Positions 9,211 to 18,435 of a DNA stretch of 64,000 bases are shown one piece after another. The position numbers and the translations under genes are program-made. The DNA is taken from the NCBI GenBank assembly GCA_017305665.1, contig JAFKKH010000009.1, positions 1-64,000 on the forward strand, read 5' to 3'. Below the pieces are notes generated by a model that searched no databases, was not told where the DNA came from, and saw nothing but the letters and a program-made list of their open reading frames with translations. This stretch comes from Hyphomicrobiales bacterium (GTDB lineage: Bacteria > Pseudomonadota > Alphaproteobacteria > Rhizobiales > Xanthobacteraceae). The number at the start of each line of letters is the position of its first letter. The stretch's first letter is position 1.

Positions 9211-9514
9211 CGCGGCTCTCCCTCGATTGAGGCGTCGATGCTGACACAGCCGCGCGACCGCGCAAGACGGAACCCTGCGTTCCGCGCACACCTTCTGCGT
9301 GTGCAACGCATGATTTAGGTCGATGCGAACCACACGCCATTTACCAACATTTCATTTAACTTGTTCAGGATTTGAAAGCGAATTCCGATCCCCTCCCCGG
9401 GCCTACGGCTTTCGACTGGTACTGCCTCCTCCGCGCGAATTGCGCCTCCGCCCAGTCAGACGCCCCCTCGACGTTCAGCTCGGCACATCGGGTTAGAAAA
9501 ACCCAAGGATCAGA
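9211..9514. other. Divergent intergenic region, DUF1194 gene / chemoreceptor
   Basis: A stretch of 304 bases with no gene. It holds an AT-rich patch around 9310-9375 that probably contains the promoter or promoters, and the chemoreceptor ribosome-binding site AAGGA at 9505-9509. No clear inverted repeat was found. Confidence 0.4.
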
Positions 9515-11200
9515 ATGATGCTCTCTCGGCTTTCCATCCGCACCAAAATCATCTCCGTCATCTCCCTGCTGCTGCTCGCCATGGCCGGCATGGGGCTGTT
9601 GTCCGTGCTCGAAATGCACTCGATCCACGCCAACGCGGCCGACATCCAGACCAACTGGCTGCCCAGCGTCCGCGAACTCGGCGATCTCAGGGCCAACACC
9701 ATCACGTATCGCATCGTGGTCCGCTCTCACCTGCTCGCACCGGACGCCGCCGGAAAGGATGCCGCCGAAAAGACGCTGGATACCGTCGGACAGGCCGTCG
9801 AGCGGACCCGCAAGTCTTACGAGACGATGATCACGACCGCCGATGAGCGGCGCATCTACAGTGAATTTTCCGAGCAATGGGCATCCTACGTCGCGGGCGT
9901 GCACGATCTCCTCGCCGTATCGCGCAAGGGCGACGTGATGGCCAGCCTCGACATGAACACCAACAAGGTCAATCCAATCGGGCTGAAAGCCGACGAAACC
10001 CTGCGCAAGGATATCGAACTCAACAACAAGGGCGCCGAGGCCGCCGGTCACGCGGCCACCCAAAGCTACAAATCGGCTTTCATGATGGTGATCGCCTTCA
10101 TCACGGTGGCGCTGATCCTTGGCATCGGCATCGGCATCTATCTGGTGCGCGACATCTCGAAAGCGATCGCCTCGATCGTGGCGCCGATGCGGACGCTCGG
10201 CGCCGGCGACCTCACCGCCGTCGTTCCGCATCAGGGCGAACCGACCGAAATTGGCACGATGGCGGACGCGCTGCAGATCTTCAAGGACGCGCTGATCGCC
10301 AAGCAGGCGGCCGACGCGGCTGCGGCGCGGGACGCCGATGCCAAGCTCCAGCGCGCCCAGCGCGTCGATAGCATTACGCGCCAGTTCGAATCGATGATCG
10401 GCGAGCTCGTCGGCTCGCTGTCATCGTCCTCCACCGAACTTGAGGCCGCCGCCAACACCCTGACCACGACGGCCGAGACCACCGGCAAGACATCCGGCGA
10501 AGCCGCCAGCGCTTCACAGGAAGTTTCGGCCAACGTGCAATCGGTCGCGAGCGCCACCGAAGAAATCACTTCCTCGGTGCACGAGATCGGCCGCCAGGTG
10601 CAGGAAGCAAGTCGCGTCGCCGGCGACGCCGTTCGGCAGGCGGAGAAGACCGACACCAGCATCGCAGACCTCTCGCAGGCCGCGGGGCGGATCGGCGATG
10701 TCGTCAAGCTGATCACGGCGGTTGCCGAGCAGACCAACCTGCTCGCACTCAACGCCACCATCGAGGCCGCGCGCGCCGGCGATGCCGGCCGCGGCTTCGC
10801 GGTGGTCGCCTCCGAGGTCAAGGCGCTGGCGGCGCAAACCGCGAAAGCGACCGACGAGATCGGCACCCAGATCGCTGGCATGCAGGCGGCGACGCGCGAC
10901 TCAGTGACGGCGATCCGCGAGATCGGCACCACCATCAAGCTGATCTCGGAAATCTCCTCGACCATCGCAGCCGCCGTCGAGGAGCAGGGCGCGGCGACGC
11001 AGGAGATCGCGCGCAACGTCCAGCACGCAGCCCAGCGCAGCGGCGAGGTCGCCTCCAGCATCACCGAAGTCAGCCGCGGCGCCGGCGAAACCGGCTCGGC
11101 GTCCGCGCAGGTGCTGTCGTCCGCGCAGATGCTCTCGACGGAAAGCACCCGGCTGAAAACCGAAGTCGAAAACTTCCTGCATACGGTGCGCGCGGCCTGA
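9515..11200 (+). CDS. Methyl-accepting chemotaxis protein
   Basis: A 561-residue transducer. Features in order are an N-terminal membrane helix (residues about 9-32), a periplasmic four-helix-bundle sensor (about 33-188), a second membrane helix (about 190-212), a HAMP domain (about 212-265), and a cytoplasmic coiled-coil signalling domain. The hairpin tip [19 protein letters not shown] lies around 407-425 and binds CheA/CheW. It lacks a C-terminal NWETF pentapeptide for CheR docking. No che genes are nearby, so this is an orphan receptor feeding a chemotaxis system encoded elsewhere. The ligand is unknown. A GC-rich hairpin follows the stop. Confidence 0.95.
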   Translation: MMLSRLSIRTKIISVISLLLLAMAGMGLLSVLEMHSIHANAADIQTNWLPSVRELGDLRANTITYRIVVRSHLLAPDAAGKDAAEKTLDTVGQAVERTRKSYETMITTADERRIYSEFSEQWASYVAGVHDLLAVSRKGDVMASLDMNTNKVNPIGLKADETLRKDIELNNKGAEAAGHAATQSYKSAFMMVIAFITVALILGIGIGIYLVRDISKAIASIVAPMRTLGAGDLTAVVPHQGEPTEIGTMADALQIFKDALIAKQAADAAAARDADAKLQRAQRVDSITRQFESMIGELVGSLSSSSTELEAAANTLTTTAETTGKTSGEAASASQEVSANVQSVASATEEITSSVHEIGRQVQEASRVAGDAVRQAEKTDTSIADLSQAAGRIGDVVKLITAVAEQTNLLALNATIEAARAGDAGRGFAVVASEVKALAAQTAKATDEIGTQIAGMQAATRDSVTAIREIGTTIKLISEISSTIAAAVEEQGAATQEIARNVQHAAQRSGEVASSITEVSRGAGETGSASAQVLSSAQMLSTESTRLKTEVENFLHTVRAA

Positions 11201-11245
11201 GCGCAGCACGCACAGACCGGAGATCTGGCCACCGGCAGCAACGGC

Positions 11246-11267
11246 CCCGCCCCTTTTTCGGGGCGGG
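11246..11267 (+). terminator. Terminator-like hairpin after the chemoreceptor
   Basis: A perfect 8-bp GC stem (CCCGCCCC/GGGGCGGG) around a TTTTTC loop, 46 bases after the chemoreceptor stop and upstream of clpS. There is no T-tract after the stem, so its efficiency is uncertain. Confidence 0.5.
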
Positions 11268-11330
11268 TTCCAAAGTTATATTCCGGCGGCAACGGTGGCT
11301 GCCGCCGGATGCGGTTGTTGCGAGGATCTC

Positions 11331-11636
11331 ATGAGCAACATCGACACCAAACCGCGCACGAAGGTGAGGACGAAGACCGAGCGTCCGCGCCTGCACAAGG
11401 TCATCCTCGTCAACGACGACTACACACCGCGCGAATTCGTCGTGCTGGTGCTCAAGGCCGAGTTCCGCATGACCGAGGATCAGGCGCACAAGGTGATGAT
11501 CACCGCGCACCGGCTCGGCGTCTGCGTCGTCGCGGTCTTCACCAAGGATGTTGCCGAGACCAAGGCGACCCGTGCCACCGACGCCGGCCGCGCCAAGGGC
11601 TATCCGCTGCTGTTCACCACCGAGCCGGAAGAATAG
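11331..11636 (+). CDS. clpS: ATP-dependent Clp protease adaptor ClpS (stand-alone, ClpS2-like)
   Basis: A 101-residue N-recognin adaptor with the conserved VILVNDDYTPREFVVLVL (residues about 25-42) forming the N-degron pocket, then AHRLGVCVVAVFTKDVAETK. ClpS delivers N-end-rule substrates to ClpAP. ATG 11331 has a GAGGA ribosome-binding site. No clpA follows, and the pocket helix differs from the usual HVHHHG version of clpA-linked ClpS. This fits the second paralogue (ClpS2) that alphaproteobacteria carry as a single gene. The opposing cyclase gene ends 13 bases downstream. Confidence 0.92.
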   Translation: MSNIDTKPRTKVRTKTERPRLHKVILVNDDYTPREFVVLVLKAEFRMTEDQAHKVMITAHRLGVCVVAVFTKDVAETKATRATDAGRAKGYPLLFTTEPEE

Positions 11637-11649
11637 TCTCGCGAGCCGT

Positions 11650-12843
11650 TCAGGGCGACGGCGGCGCTGGACTCTCGTCCTTCAAGCCGAAGACACGCTC
11701 GGCTCGCGCAAATCCCGCAATCGGAAATTCCCCCAGATCGCTCCAGTCGGCCGACTCGCACAATTGCGCGAAGCTTGCGGACGCGACCACCGTGCGATGC
11801 AGGCTGCCGGCGATCTTTTCCAGTCGCGCCGCCAGATTCACGGCGGGGCCGATGCAGGTGAAGTCGAGCCGGTTGCCGCCGCCGACATTGCCATACAAGA
11901 CCGTGCCGATATGGAGCGCGAGACCGAAGCGAAATCGCTCGACGGTGTGGCCGCCTTCGGAATAGACCAGATCGGCCACGCTCGCACGGCATTCGTGGAC
12001 GGCCTCCAGCACCTGACCGCAAATCTCGGCGGCATTGTCTCCTGTCACCGGGAACACCGCGAGAAGGCCGTCGCCCATGAATTTCAGGATTTCTCCGCCA
12101 CGCCGCTTGATCGCTTCCACCTGACAATCGAAGTAGCGATTGAGGATATCGACCACGATCTCCGAGGGCAGACGATCGGAAAGCCGCGTGAAGCCGCGGA
12201 GATCCGACAGCCAGATCACCGCATTCATGGTTTCGGTATGGCCGCGGCGAATCTGTCCCGCCAGAATGCGCTCGCCGGCACGGTTGCCTACATAGGTATC
12301 GAGCAGGATCGTCGCCGTGCGCCGCAGACTGACGATTTCGATGATGCGGGCGAGCGGCGGAAGCAGTTGGCGCAGCGCGGCCAGATGTTCATCGCTAAAA
12401 CCGCCCGGTGCCTTGGTGGTCCAGCTCGACGCATGGATCGAGCCGTCGGCATAGAAGATCGGCATCGCGATATAGTCGGTCACACCTTCCGCCCGCATAT
12501 CGTCGAGGATGGGAAAGCGGCTGTCGTCGGGTTCGCCTATCCTGCGCCGGACCTCACGCCCCTCCTGAAAAACAATGGCGAGCGGACTCGAGACGAACTG
12601 CGGCGAACTCTGGATGTCGAAATCGACAGAGCCGACTTCGACCTCCGCGCCCGGCCGCCAGATGAAGTTGCGCCCGAAGATATCGGGATGCAGCGTGCGG
12701 AGGAACACGCCGACACGCCACAACGGCAGCCCCGCCGCGACCAGCCGCTCGCAGCTCCGCGCCATCAGATCGGTCGGCACCGGCGCCGAGCGCGCGCCGT
12801 CGATCAGCCAATCCGAGAGGTCTTTCAGATCGTCCGGTGACAT
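11650..12843 (-). CDS. Class III adenylate/guanylate cyclase with N-terminal sensor region
   Basis: A 397-residue protein from ATG 12843. The C-terminal half is a class III nucleotide cyclase: VIWLSDLRGFTRLSD carries the first metal Asp, GGEILKFMGDGLLAVF the second, and the segment GNVGGGNRLDFTCIGPAVNLAARLE (split here: GNVGGGNRLDFT, then CIGPAVNLAARLE) the nucleotide and transition-state residues. The N-terminal 200 residues look GAF-like (RFPILDDMRAEGVTDYIAMP) and probably sense a small ligand. It is likely cytoplasmic, as no membrane helix is seen. The frame extends upstream to 12990, but that part has no family character. A second cyclase lies 2.5 kb away. Confidence 0.92.
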   Translation of the reverse strand: MSPDDLKDLSDWLIDGARSAPVPTDLMARSCERLVAAGLPLWRVGVFLRTLHPDIFGRNFIWRPGAEVEVGSVDFDIQSSPQFVSSPLAIVFQEGREVRRRIGEPDDSRFPILDDMRAEGVTDYIAMPIFYADGSIHASSWTTKAPGGFSDEHLAALRQLLPPLARIIEIVSLRRTATILLDTYVGNRAGERILAGQIRRGHTETMNAVIWLSDLRGFTRLSDRLPSEIVVDILNRYFDCQVEAIKRRGGEILKFMGDGLLAVFPVTGDNAAEICGQVLEAVHECRASVADLVYSEGGHTVERFRFGLALHIGTVLYGNVGGGNRLDFTCIGPAVNLAARLEKIAGSLHRTVVASASFAQLCESADWSDLGEFPIAGFARAERVFGLKDESPAPPSP

Positions 12844-13012
12844 CCCTGCCTCGATCTCTCTCTCGCGCGCCCCGCGTCCCACGCAACTCAGGCCAGCATT
12901 AGCTTCTGTGCCGCCGCATTGAAATAACGATTTTAATTCGAACCCGCTGCCCCGCGATGGGACATCGTCATGAATGCCCCACGCCAACAATCAATCGGAG
13001 GACACCTCTCCC

Positions 13013-14053
13013 ATGCGTATCCCGTTCGGACATCGTTTCACGCCTCGCCTGTCGCTCGGACTCGCCGCGACTGTGCTCGCAGCCATCGCGATGGTTCCCG
13101 CGCAAGCCACGCCGAGTAACCCCGAAGGCATGAAGGCGCACATCGCCGCGGCCGAGAAGGTCGCCGCCAGCCACCCCGACCTCAAAGGGCCGCTGAACCT
13201 GTGCAAGACCGCGACCGGCGCGCCGGCTTCGTCCTTCATGGCCAACTACAAGAAGTGGTCCGCCGAGACGCCGCTGCCGCCGATGCAGGTATTCGACAAT
13301 CTTTATTTCCTCGGCGCGAAATGGACTACGGCCTGGGCCATCAAGACCTCGGACGGGATCATCGTCGTTGACGCCATGGATAACGCCAGCGAAGCCGAGC
13401 ACTACATCGAGGGCGGCTTGCGCAAGCTCGGACTCGATCCGGCGCAGATCAAGTACGTCGTCGTCAGCCACGCCCACGGCGACCACTACGGCGGCGCCGA
13501 CTATCTGCAGAAGAAATTCCACGCGCGCGTCGTGATGAGCACGATCGACTGGGACGCGCTGGACAAGCTGCGCAACGATCCAGACGCGTTGAAGAAGGTC
13601 AACCCGTTGTTCGGGCCGCCGCCGGCGCGCGACATGGCGGTCAACGACGGCGACACCATCAAGCTCGGCGACACCACCGTGACCGAGCATCTGATCCCCG
13701 GCCATACGCTCGGCACGCTGGCGACCACCTTCACGGCGTTCGATCACGGCAAGCCACACCATGCGGTGGCCTGGGGCGGCACGGCTTACAACTTCGGTCC
13801 GCTGCCCGACCGGCTGCAGATCTATGCGGACACCACGAAGAAATTCACCGACGTGTTCGGCAAGGACAATATCGATGTGGTGCTGTCGAACCACGTCAGC
13901 TTCGACGCGGCGGTGGCGAAGATGGCGAAGCTGAAAGAACGCAAGGCCGGCGGGCCCAACCCGTTCGTGGTCGGCAACGACGAGGTCAAGGGCTTCCTCA
14001 CCATTCTGGGCGAATGCGCGCTGGCGACGAAAGACAGCCTGCCGGCGAAGTAG
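13013..14053 (+). CDS. Secreted metallo-beta-lactamase-fold hydrolase, subclass B3-like
   Basis: A 346-residue protein from ATG 13013, with GGAGGA ten bases upstream and a Sec signal peptide ending ...MVPAQA near residue 32. The zinc-binding motif is HAHGDH (His153, His155, Asp157, His158), followed by a His in IPGHTLGTL and a final His in VLSNHVSFD. This matches the subclass B3 ligand pattern rather than a glyoxalase. Family members are periplasmic and range from true carbapenemases to enzymes with little or no beta-lactamase activity. Activity therefore cannot be assumed. It is flanked on both sides by opposite-strand cyclase genes. Confidence 0.88.
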   Translation: MRIPFGHRFTPRLSLGLAATVLAAIAMVPAQATPSNPEGMKAHIAAAEKVAASHPDLKGPLNLCKTATGAPASSFMANYKKWSAETPLPPMQVFDNLYFLGAKWTTAWAIKTSDGIIVVDAMDNASEAEHYIEGGLRKLGLDPAQIKYVVVSHAHGDHYGGADYLQKKFHARVVMSTIDWDALDKLRNDPDALKKVNPLFGPPPARDMAVNDGDTIKLGDTTVTEHLIPGHTLGTLATTFTAFDHGKPHHAVAWGGTAYNFGPLPDRLQIYADTTKKFTDVFGKDNIDVVLSNHVSFDAAVAKMAKLKERKAGGPNPFVVGNDEVKGFLTILGECALATKDSLPAK

Positions 14054-14062
14054 CGAGTTCTC

Positions 14063-14108
14063 CGGCAAACGCCACGATGCTCATGAGTCGTGGCGTTTGC
14101 CGCTTCTG
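14063..14108. terminator. Strong bidirectional hairpin terminator
   Basis: A perfect 15-bp stem (CGGCAAACGCCACGA and its complement at 14063-14077/14088-14102) with a 10-base loop, followed by CTTCTGTT. It lies between two convergent genes (MBL hydrolase and hydrolase-cyclase fusion) and can serve both. Confidence 0.75.
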
Positions 14109-15437
14109 TTAGATACTCGCTGCGAACAGGTCCCAGCGCCCGGGAAGGCCCTTGAGCTCGTGGCTGCCGCGTTCGGCGAACTTCAATCCGGCACCGGCGA
14201 CCAGATCGGTGATGACTCGCGACACCAGAACTTCGCTGGCTTGCGATTGCGCCATCACGCGCGCGGCCGCATGCACCGCAACGCCGCCGATATCTTTGCC
14301 CCTGATCTCGATTTCGCCGGTGTGCAAGCCTGCGCGCACCGGAAGGCCGATTTTTTGTGAGGCCGCACCGAACATCAGCGCGCACCGCACGGCGCGGCCG
14401 GGACCGTCGAAGGTCGCCAGAATGCCATCGCCCGTGGTCTTGACCAGAACCCCGCGATGCTTCTCGATCGTCTCCTTTGCCAGTTCATCGTGGCGATCGA
14501 GCAGTTGACGCCAGGTATGATCGCCGCTCGCTACTGCACGGCGAGTGGAATCGACGATGTCCGTGAACAGGACCGTTGCGAGGACACGCTCGAATTCATC
14601 CTGCGGAGTTTCGCGATGCCCGGTGACAAATTCCTCGATGTCACCAAGCGTGGTATCGACGTCGCCGGTCCAGAAGGCATGATTCCCGTCGGGATATTCG
14701 ATATACTTCACGCCGGGAATTTTCGACGCGAGGTCGCGGCCCAGCCGTACCGGCATCTGGGCATCCGTCGCGCGATGCAGAACAAGCGTCGGAACGCGCA
14801 CGGTCGGCAGAATCGGCCTGACATCGATCTGCCGGTTCAGCAGCATGATTTCCTTGAACGCTCCCGGGCTGGACGACAGTCGCTCGAGCTTGGCGACCCG
14901 GGCGAGCAAATCGTCACCGGCAACCTGGCTGCCGAGGGCGACCTTCAGCAGTTCGCCGGTGCCCCAGTGCTTGATGATCCGCGGGAGATTGGCGTCCCAG
15001 ATGTCCTGCGCGACGCGATCCGCGGCGCACGCAAAGCCGCCGATCAGAACCAGATGCGACACCCGCTCGGGATAGGTCGCCGCGAACAGCGCGCTCATCG
15101 GACAGCCTTCGGAGAACCCCAGCAACACCGCCCGCTGCGAGCCGATCTCATCCATGACGGCGCGAACGTCATCCATCCGCTGTTCGAGGGAGGGCGCACC
15201 GGACATCCGATCGGATAACCCCTGGCCGCGCTTGTCGAACGTGACCACGCGAGCGAAACGCGACAGACGGCGCAGAAACCCCGTATAGCCTGGCAGTTCG
15301 TGCAGAAACTCGACATGCGACACCACGCCCGGCACCAGAATGATGTCGACAGGCCCGTCGCCCATCATCTGATAGGCGATGCTGACGTCGTCACTGATCG
15401 CATAGTGCGTCTCGGGAAGGGCAAAATCCGTCGTCAT
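14109..15437 (-). CDS. Alpha/beta hydrolase fused to class III adenylate cyclase
   Basis: A 442-residue two-domain protein from ATG 15437. Residues about 1-265 form an alpha/beta hydrolase with nucleophile elbow GFSEGC (Ser near 106) and a catalytic His in DGNHAFW (near 252). Residues about 285-442 form a class III cyclase with LFTDIVDSTRRAV (first metal Asp), KTTGDGILATFDGP (second Asp) and AGLHTGEIE. The architecture is known in Bradyrhizobium and mycobacteria, where the hydrolase domain is presumed to act as a ligand sensor or esterase coupled to cAMP signalling. The upstream open frame to 15641 overlaps aroC and is rejected. aroC lies upstream on the same strand. Confidence 0.93.
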   Translation of the reverse strand: MTTDFALPETHYAISDDVSIAYQMMGDGPVDIILVPGVVSHVEFLHELPGYTGFLRRLSRFARVVTFDKRGQGLSDRMSGAPSLEQRMDDVRAVMDEIGSQRAVLLGFSEGCPMSALFAATYPERVSHLVLIGGFACAADRVAQDIWDANLPRIIKHWGTGELLKVALGSQVAGDDLLARVAKLERLSSSPGAFKEIMLLNRQIDVRPILPTVRVPTLVLHRATDAQMPVRLGRDLASKIPGVKYIEYPDGNHAFWTGDVDTTLGDIEEFVTGHRETPQDEFERVLATVLFTDIVDSTRRAVASGDHTWRQLLDRHDELAKETIEKHRGVLVKTTGDGILATFDGPGRAVRCALMFGAASQKIGLPVRAGLHTGEIEIRGKDIGGVAVHAAARVMAQSQASEVLVSRVITDLVAGAGLKFAERGSHELKGLPGRWDLFAASI

Positions 15438-15544
15438 GAAACGAGACACCAAAATATGTGGCTCTCCGACTTTCGCTCCGGGAATCGGGCCGGTCAACAG
15501 CGGCTCCGTTTTCGCGTGACGCACCGATCGGCAGCCGACGACGA

Positions 15545-16633
15545 CTACATTCCGACCTGCCCGCGATGGCGCAAATAATGATCGGCGAGCACGCACGCCA
15601 CCATCGCCTCGCCGACCGGCACCGCGCGAATGCCGACGCAAGGGTCGTGACGGCCCTTGGTGAGGATATCGGTATCGCCGCCATTACGGTCCACTGTGCG
15701 GCGCGGCGACAGGATCGATGATGTCGGTTTCACCGCGAAGCGTGCGACGACCGGCTGCCCGGTGGAGATGCCACCGAGAATGCCGCCGGCGTGGTTCGAG
15801 GTGAACATCGGACCGTGGTTGCCCATCCTCATCTCGTCGGCGTTCTCTTCGCCGGTCAGCGTCGCGGCCTCGAAGCCGGCGCCGATCTCGACGCCTTTCA
15901 CGGCATTGATGCTCATCAGTGCCGCGGCGATGTCGCCGTCGAGCTTGGCGTAGATCGGCGCGCCAAGTCCCGCCGGCACGCCCTCAGCCACCACCTCGAT
16001 CACAGCGCCGATCGACGAACCGCTCTTGCGAATGCCGTCGAGATAGTCCGCGAAAAAAGCGGCCTTGTCCTTGTCCGGACAGAAGAACGGATTGCGATCG
16101 ACCTCGTCCCAATCCCACTTGGCGCGGTCGATCTTGTGCGGCCCCATCTGCACCAGCGCCGCTCGCACCGTCATGCCCGGGACGACCTTGCGCGCGATGG
16201 CGCCGGCCGCGACCCGCATCGCGGTCTCGCGCGCCGAGGAGCGGCCGCCGCCGCGATAGTCGCGCAGGCCGTACTTCGCCTCATAGGTGAAGTCGGCGTG
16301 GCCGGGACGAAACTTGTCCTTGATGTCGGAATAATCCTTCGAGCGCTGATCGGTGTTCTCGATCAGGAGCCCGATCGGCGTCCCCGTCGTCACCTGCACG
16401 CCGGTGTCGGGATGCGCCATCACGCCCGACAGGATCTTCACCGCGTCCGGTTCCTGACGCTGCGTCGTGAATCGCGACGTGCCCGGGCGTCGCCGATCGA
16501 GATCGCGCTGGATCTCCTCGGCCGTCAGGGCGAGCTGCGGCGGGCAACCGTCGACCACGCAGCCGATCGCAACCCCGTGGCTCTCGCCGAAGGTCGTGAC
16601 ACGGAACAGATGACCGAAGGTGTTGTGGGACAA
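15545..16633 (-). CDS. aroC: Chorismate synthase
   Basis: A 362-residue FMN-dependent enzyme that converts EPSP to chorismate, the last shikimate pathway step. Start is TTG 16633, giving the family N-terminus [19 protein letters not shown], with AGGAT upstream. Other signatures are [17 protein letters not shown] (about residues 46-62), [10 protein letters not shown] (about 106-115), [20 protein letters not shown] (about 126-145) and [15 protein letters not shown] near the C-terminus. Length is normal. The frame is open to 16813, but that part is a hairpin-rich intergenic region. Confidence 0.96.
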   Translation of the reverse strand: MSHNTFGHLFRVTTFGESHGVAIGCVVDGCPPQLALTAEEIQRDLDRRRPGTSRFTTQRQEPDAVKILSGVMAHPDTGVQVTTGTPIGLLIENTDQRSKDYSDIKDKFRPGHADFTYEAKYGLRDYRGGGRSSARETAMRVAAGAIARKVVPGMTVRAALVQMGPHKIDRAKWDWDEVDRNPFFCPDKDKAAFFADYLDGIRKSGSSIGAVIEVVAEGVPAGLGAPIYAKLDGDIAAALMSINAVKGVEIGAGFEAATLTGEENADEMRMGNHGPMFTSNHAGGILGGISTGQPVVARFAVKPTSSILSPRRTVDRNGGDTDILTKGRHDPCVGIRAVPVGEAMVACVLADHYLRHRGQVGM

Positions 16634-16744
16634 ATCTACGATCCTGAAATTGCAAGCTTGCAGATTGCCGTCTGCAAACTTGCAGTCGTCGTACCCGGAA
16701 GTGGTCCGAATCGCAAACTTTTGGAGGCAATTCACCCCACCCGA

Positions 16745-16770
16745 CCGGCCCAAAAAAGAATTTGGGCCGG
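16745..16770. repeat. Perfect hairpin CCGGCCCAAA...TTTGGGCCGG
   Basis: A 10-bp perfect stem with a six-base AAAGAA loop in the aroC/phosphatase gap. Both flanking genes are on the minus strand, so it could end the phosphatase transcript, but no T-run is seen. Confidence 0.5.
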
Positions 16771-16773
16771 CCA

Positions 16774-16840
16774 CCCTCCCCATCAAGGGGAGGGATGAAG
16801 AGCAGAAGCGCATCGGTTTCCCTCCCCCTTGTGGGGAGGG
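16774..16840. repeat. Two CCCTCCCC/GGGGAGGG hairpins
   Basis: Two hairpins with identical arms (16774-16794 and 16820-16840). They belong to a dispersed GC-rich repeat that also appears around 28262-28325. They fill the 267-base gap between aroC and the phosphatase gene. Confidence 0.6.
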
Positions 16841-16900
16841 TCGGCCAAGCCCGAACGATGCGCAGTATCGTTCGGAAGCGGAGGCCGGGGTGGGGGCGCC

Positions 16901-17494
16901 TTAACTATACTTCGCGATCCCGCCCTCGCCGAACACGTACACCGCGCCCTGCTCGATGGTCAGGTTGGCAGCGCTGTCCGGCGTCTCGAAACTGAGCGCC
17001 ACCATCAGCGCCCGCGCCGTGCCGCCGTGAGCCACCGCCACGGTGTCGCCGAGCAGCGAGTCGTACCAGTCGCGCACCCGCAGGGTCACCGAGGCGTAGC
17101 TCTCGCCGCCGGGCGGCGCGGCGCTCCACTTGTCGGCCTCGCGCCGCGCGAACGTGTCCGGATTGGCCTGCTCCATCTGCGGCAACGTCAGGCCTTCCCA
17201 ATGGCCATAGCCGATCTCGCGCAGGCGATCGTCGATCGCGTAATCGTCGGGCGGCAGATCGATCGCACCGCGCATCAATTCCATGGTGTTGCGCGCCCGC
17301 CCCAATGGACTCGCGACGAACGGCAGCGCCGCGGCAGCGCGGCCGTCACGCGAAAACAGATCGGCCAGGATACCGCCTGCCTTCACCGCCTGGGTGCGGC
17401 CGAGATCGTTCAACGGAATATCCTGCGAGCCCTGGAAGCGGCCGGCCGCATTCCATTCGGTCTCGCCGTGGCGGATGTAGTAGACGGTGGGCAT
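16901..17494 (-). CDS. Histidine phosphatase family protein (phosphoglycerate mutase-like)
   Basis: A 197-residue enzyme with the phosphohistidine motif IRHGETEWN (Arg8, His9), the second His in VAVAHGGTARALM near 163, and the acidic residue region REIGYGHWEG near 95. It belongs to the cofactor-independent branch of small phosphatases; the substrate is unknown. ATG 17494 puts the RHG motif at the usual position. The frame continues upstream, but without conservation. Confidence 0.9.
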   Translation of the reverse strand: MPTVYYIRHGETEWNAAGRFQGSQDIPLNDLGRTQAVKAGGILADLFSRDGRAAAALPFVASPLGRARNTMELMRGAIDLPPDDYAIDDRLREIGYGHWEGLTLPQMEQANPDTFARREADKWSAAPPGGESYASVTLRVRDWYDSLLGDTVAVAHGGTARALMVALSFETPDSAANLTIEQGAVYVFGEGGIAKYS

Positions 17495-17732
17495 GATGGA
17501 AAATGGCTCTTGAGGCATGAAGACGGCGCACAGGAGGTACACCAGCGCCGAGGGCTGGCAAAGCCCGATCCACCGTCAGTACGGCTTGTTTGTGCGCAAA
17601 CGTCCGGCGGAATAGACCTCGAACCCGGGTGTTATGCTATGCAGATATCCGCCCTCGCCTGCATTCGTCCGATGCCTCCGAGACGGACATCGAGACAGCC
17701 CGGTGAGGGACCGCCCGCATGAGCCCGTCGCA

Positions 17733-18221
17733 ATGAGCGCCTTTCGTGACGACGTTGAAAGCATGATCCCGGCCCTGCGGCGTTACGCCCGGGCGCTGAC
17801 GCGCGATGTCGATATCGCCGACGATCTCGTGCAGGATACGCTGGTGCGCGCACTGCGGTCGGAGCGGTTGTTTCTCGGCGGCGATTTGAGGAGCTGGCTG
17901 TATACCATCCTGACCAATCTCAACCGCAACCGCCGCCGCTCGCTGGCACGGCGGCCGCAGTTCGCGCCGTTGCAGGACACCGCCGCCGATGCCAGCGGCA
18001 CCGAGGCCGAAGGCCGCGACATTGCCCGCGCGCTGGCGACGGTGGTGGAGGATCAACGCTCAGTGCTGCTGCTGGTGATGCTGGAAGGATTGAGCTATCG
18101 CGAGGTCGCGGAGATCCAGGGCGTGCCGATCGGCACGGTGATGTCGCGCCTCGCCCGCGCCCGCGCCCACGTCAAGGCCTTCCTCGACGGCGAGCGCCCG
18201 GCGCTGCGGCGGGTGAAGTGA
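17733..18221 (+). CDS. ECF-type RNA polymerase sigma factor
   Basis: A 162-residue sigma-70 family protein with region 2 (LRRYARALTRDVDIADDLVQ, residues about 13-32) and region 4 (LEGLSYREVAEIQGVPIGTV, about 118-137, ending in SRLARARAHVKAF). The length and lack of regions 1 and 3 define an ECF sigma factor. ATG 17733 gives the normal N-terminus. The next gene on the same strand encodes a membrane anti-sigma factor, so activation probably follows an envelope signal. Unusually, 214 bases including a repeat separate the pair. Confidence 0.93.
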   Translation: MSAFRDDVESMIPALRRYARALTRDVDIADDLVQDTLVRALRSERLFLGGDLRSWLYTILTNLNRNRRRSLARRPQFAPLQDTAADASGTEAEGRDIARALATVVEDQRSVLLLVMLEGLSYREVAEIQGVPIGTVMSRLARARAHVKAFLDGERPALRRVK

Positions 18222-18275
18222 GGGTGTGGATGATGCAAATGAGAGCAATTCCAGAGGCTGCCATCATCCCCGCGC

Positions 18276-18391
18276 AACGGCTTCGCCGTTGTCGCTGGAG
18301 GTGTGAGCACTTGCGCGCCTCGAAGGACGACGCGACACAATCATTCCACCCTTCGAGACGCGCAAGAAAGAACGCGCACCTCAGGGTGAGG
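18276..18391. repeat. Degenerate REP-like element between sigma and anti-sigma genes
   Basis: Contains a perfect hairpin AACGGC-TTC-GCCGTT (18276-18290). An imperfect larger palindrome follows, with arms GCGCCTCGAAGG (18315-18326) and CCTTCGAGACGCGC (18350-18363), ending CACCTCAGGGTGAGG. The half-sites match the element at 23660-23780. Confidence 0.65.
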
Positions 18392-18435
18392 CTGAATTTG
18401 AGTTTGACGCATTTGACGCAGACGAGACCACGACC

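Noticed and set aside
10231-11292. Minus-strand open frame opposite the chemoreceptor
   Set aside because: Composition is Ser/Ala/Cys-rich, typical of the antisense of a coiled-coil signalling domain; no motif.
11548-12840. Plus-strand open frame opposite the first cyclase, overlapping the end of clpS
   Set aside because: Shadow of the cyclase gene, which has complete catalytic motifs.
15791-16798. Plus-strand open frame opposite aroC
   Set aside because: Arg/His-rich antisense product; aroC is unambiguous.
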